Source of the DNA: Blepharisma stoltei | Lineage: Eukaryota; Ciliophora; Heterotrichea; Heterotrichida; Blepharismidae | Assembly: GCA_914767885.1 (NCBI GenBank) | Contig: CAJZBQ010000015.1 | Coordinates: 124,001-188,000, forward strand | Length of the DNA: 64,000 nucleotides | Direction: 5' to 3' | In this document: positions 63,376-64,000 of the stretch, piece after piece | Layout of the letters: every line of letters begins with the position of its first letter | How positions within the stretch are numbered: the stretch's first letter is position 1 | Translations under genes and position numbers: made by a program | The notes under the pieces: generated by a model | Databases searched by the model: none | What the model saw: only the letters and a program-made list of their open reading frames with translations | What the model was told of the DNA's origin: nothing

Positions 63376-64000
63376 TTACATTATTTTTCTGTGTTTTCTT
63401 GTCGATATTGAATATGTTGAAGGCCTGGTTGGCTGGGTAGCACCTTCTTCGTTCCTTTTATGAAGCCCAAACATCATTGATTTCGGAGACCAGAAAAATT
63501 TTGTATTTTCTACATTAGTCGCATTAGCTTTTCTTTCTTGACTTTTAATTCCTTTCAGCTTGCTTTTTATATCTTTCATTTCTTGCAGCACAGCATGGTT
63601 ACTAAGCCCGCCAATTTCAATTTTTTTCTGTGGTGGATTTCTGAATTTTATATCTATTTAGAGAGATTAATACTAAAATTTAAATTTAAAAAAAAAAATT
63701 TTGGTTTATATAAGCCAGTATATAACACTTTCTAAATCAGTGCATAAGCTATCATCATCTTCTTTGCTGTTTCCATCAGTTTCTCGATTCGGACTTTTAA
63801 TGCTCGTCAAGTCAAACTCGTCTTCTTTTTTGTCAATTTTTTGTGTTTCGCTGCTTTTAAAGGTATTTTGTGACCCTTCATTAGACTCGTCCCTTGACAA
63901 AGGATCATTTTTTTTCGCTTTTTGGGAAATTAAAAATGCCTTTGTGTCCCTTCTTTGAAGTCCTCTGGTTTTTTCTTTTTTTTGAATTTCTAATAAAGGT
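63376..64000 (-). CDS. hypothetical protein, 3' part only (runs off window)
   Basis: The last about 170 codons are visible: KTRGLQRRDTKAFLISQKAK, acidic linkers (KIDKKEDEFDLTSIKSPN), an insert of about 70 bp near 63640-63712, then QEMKDIKSKLKGIKSQERKA and a basic Ser/Thr tail ending STRKHRKIM at TAA 63376-63378. Charged and probably disordered or coiled; no domain recognised. The 5' end lies beyond 64000. Confidence 0.55.

Overview
The window looks like germline (micronuclear) DNA of a heterotrich ciliate, most likely Blepharisma or a close relative. Four things point there. (1) TGA is read as Trp inside conserved domains, while TAA and TAG end genes. (2) Two 15-nt spliceosomal introns can be placed exactly, at 24031 and 46361. 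(3) The DNA is very AT-rich and the genes are compact. (4) Nearly every gene is broken by AT-rich inserts of about 40-180 bp. Most lie between two TA dinucleotides, and removing them TA-to-TA restores a family-typical reading frame, which is how internal eliminated sequences (IESs) behave. The species call is inference; no search could be run.

Layout: 0-4.3 kb holds a LINE reverse-transcriptase relic, a kelch-like gene, a decayed SINE-like copy and a cyclin gene. 5-9.7 kb carries an ankyrin-bromodomain gene, an alpha/beta hydrolase and a PP2C phosphatase. 10-16 kb is a tandem duplication of a kinase gene plus a neighbour gene; one kinase copy is frameshifted and the other carries a MITE and a 1.25-kb insertion. 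16-29.8 kb carries coiled-coil, membrane, RINGv-FHA, TMEM107, otubain, aspartyl protease, LSm3, ML-domain, RING-like and CCCH genes. 31-33 kb has a C2HC zinc-finger gene and an EF-hand gene. 33.3-37.6 kb has three tandem glutathionyl-hydroquinone-reductase-like genes and a fourth relic. 38-46.5 kb has a GPCR-PIP-kinase fusion, a small GTPase, a myristoylated coiled-coil protein and a SAPS protein. 46.6-64 kb has a casein kinase 1 with a CaaX-like end, phosphofructokinase, a four-pass membrane protein, UPRT, a mid-SUN protein, importin-5, PHAX and two hypotheticals.

The inserts are the main story. At least five classes are visible: (a) short unique TA-bounded IESs; (b) MITEs of about 315-395 bp with C-rich ends carrying a CCGTGAGTGAACAAAA motif (they resemble what I recall of BogoMITE); (c) a second MITE family with CCCCTTTAAATTGGAAC ends and the same modular end design; (d) SINE-like GC-richer elements of 420-600 bp with 14-17-bp target duplications, five of them inside exons; (e) foldback/hairpin elements, one family starting TATAGCCCG. 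Paralogous genes give natural empty sites for one MITE, one foldback and the 1.25-kb insertion. The genes themselves are ordinary housekeeping and signalling genes (nuclear transport, snRNA export, phosphoinositide, kinase/phosphatase, cilium) with no operon-like logic.
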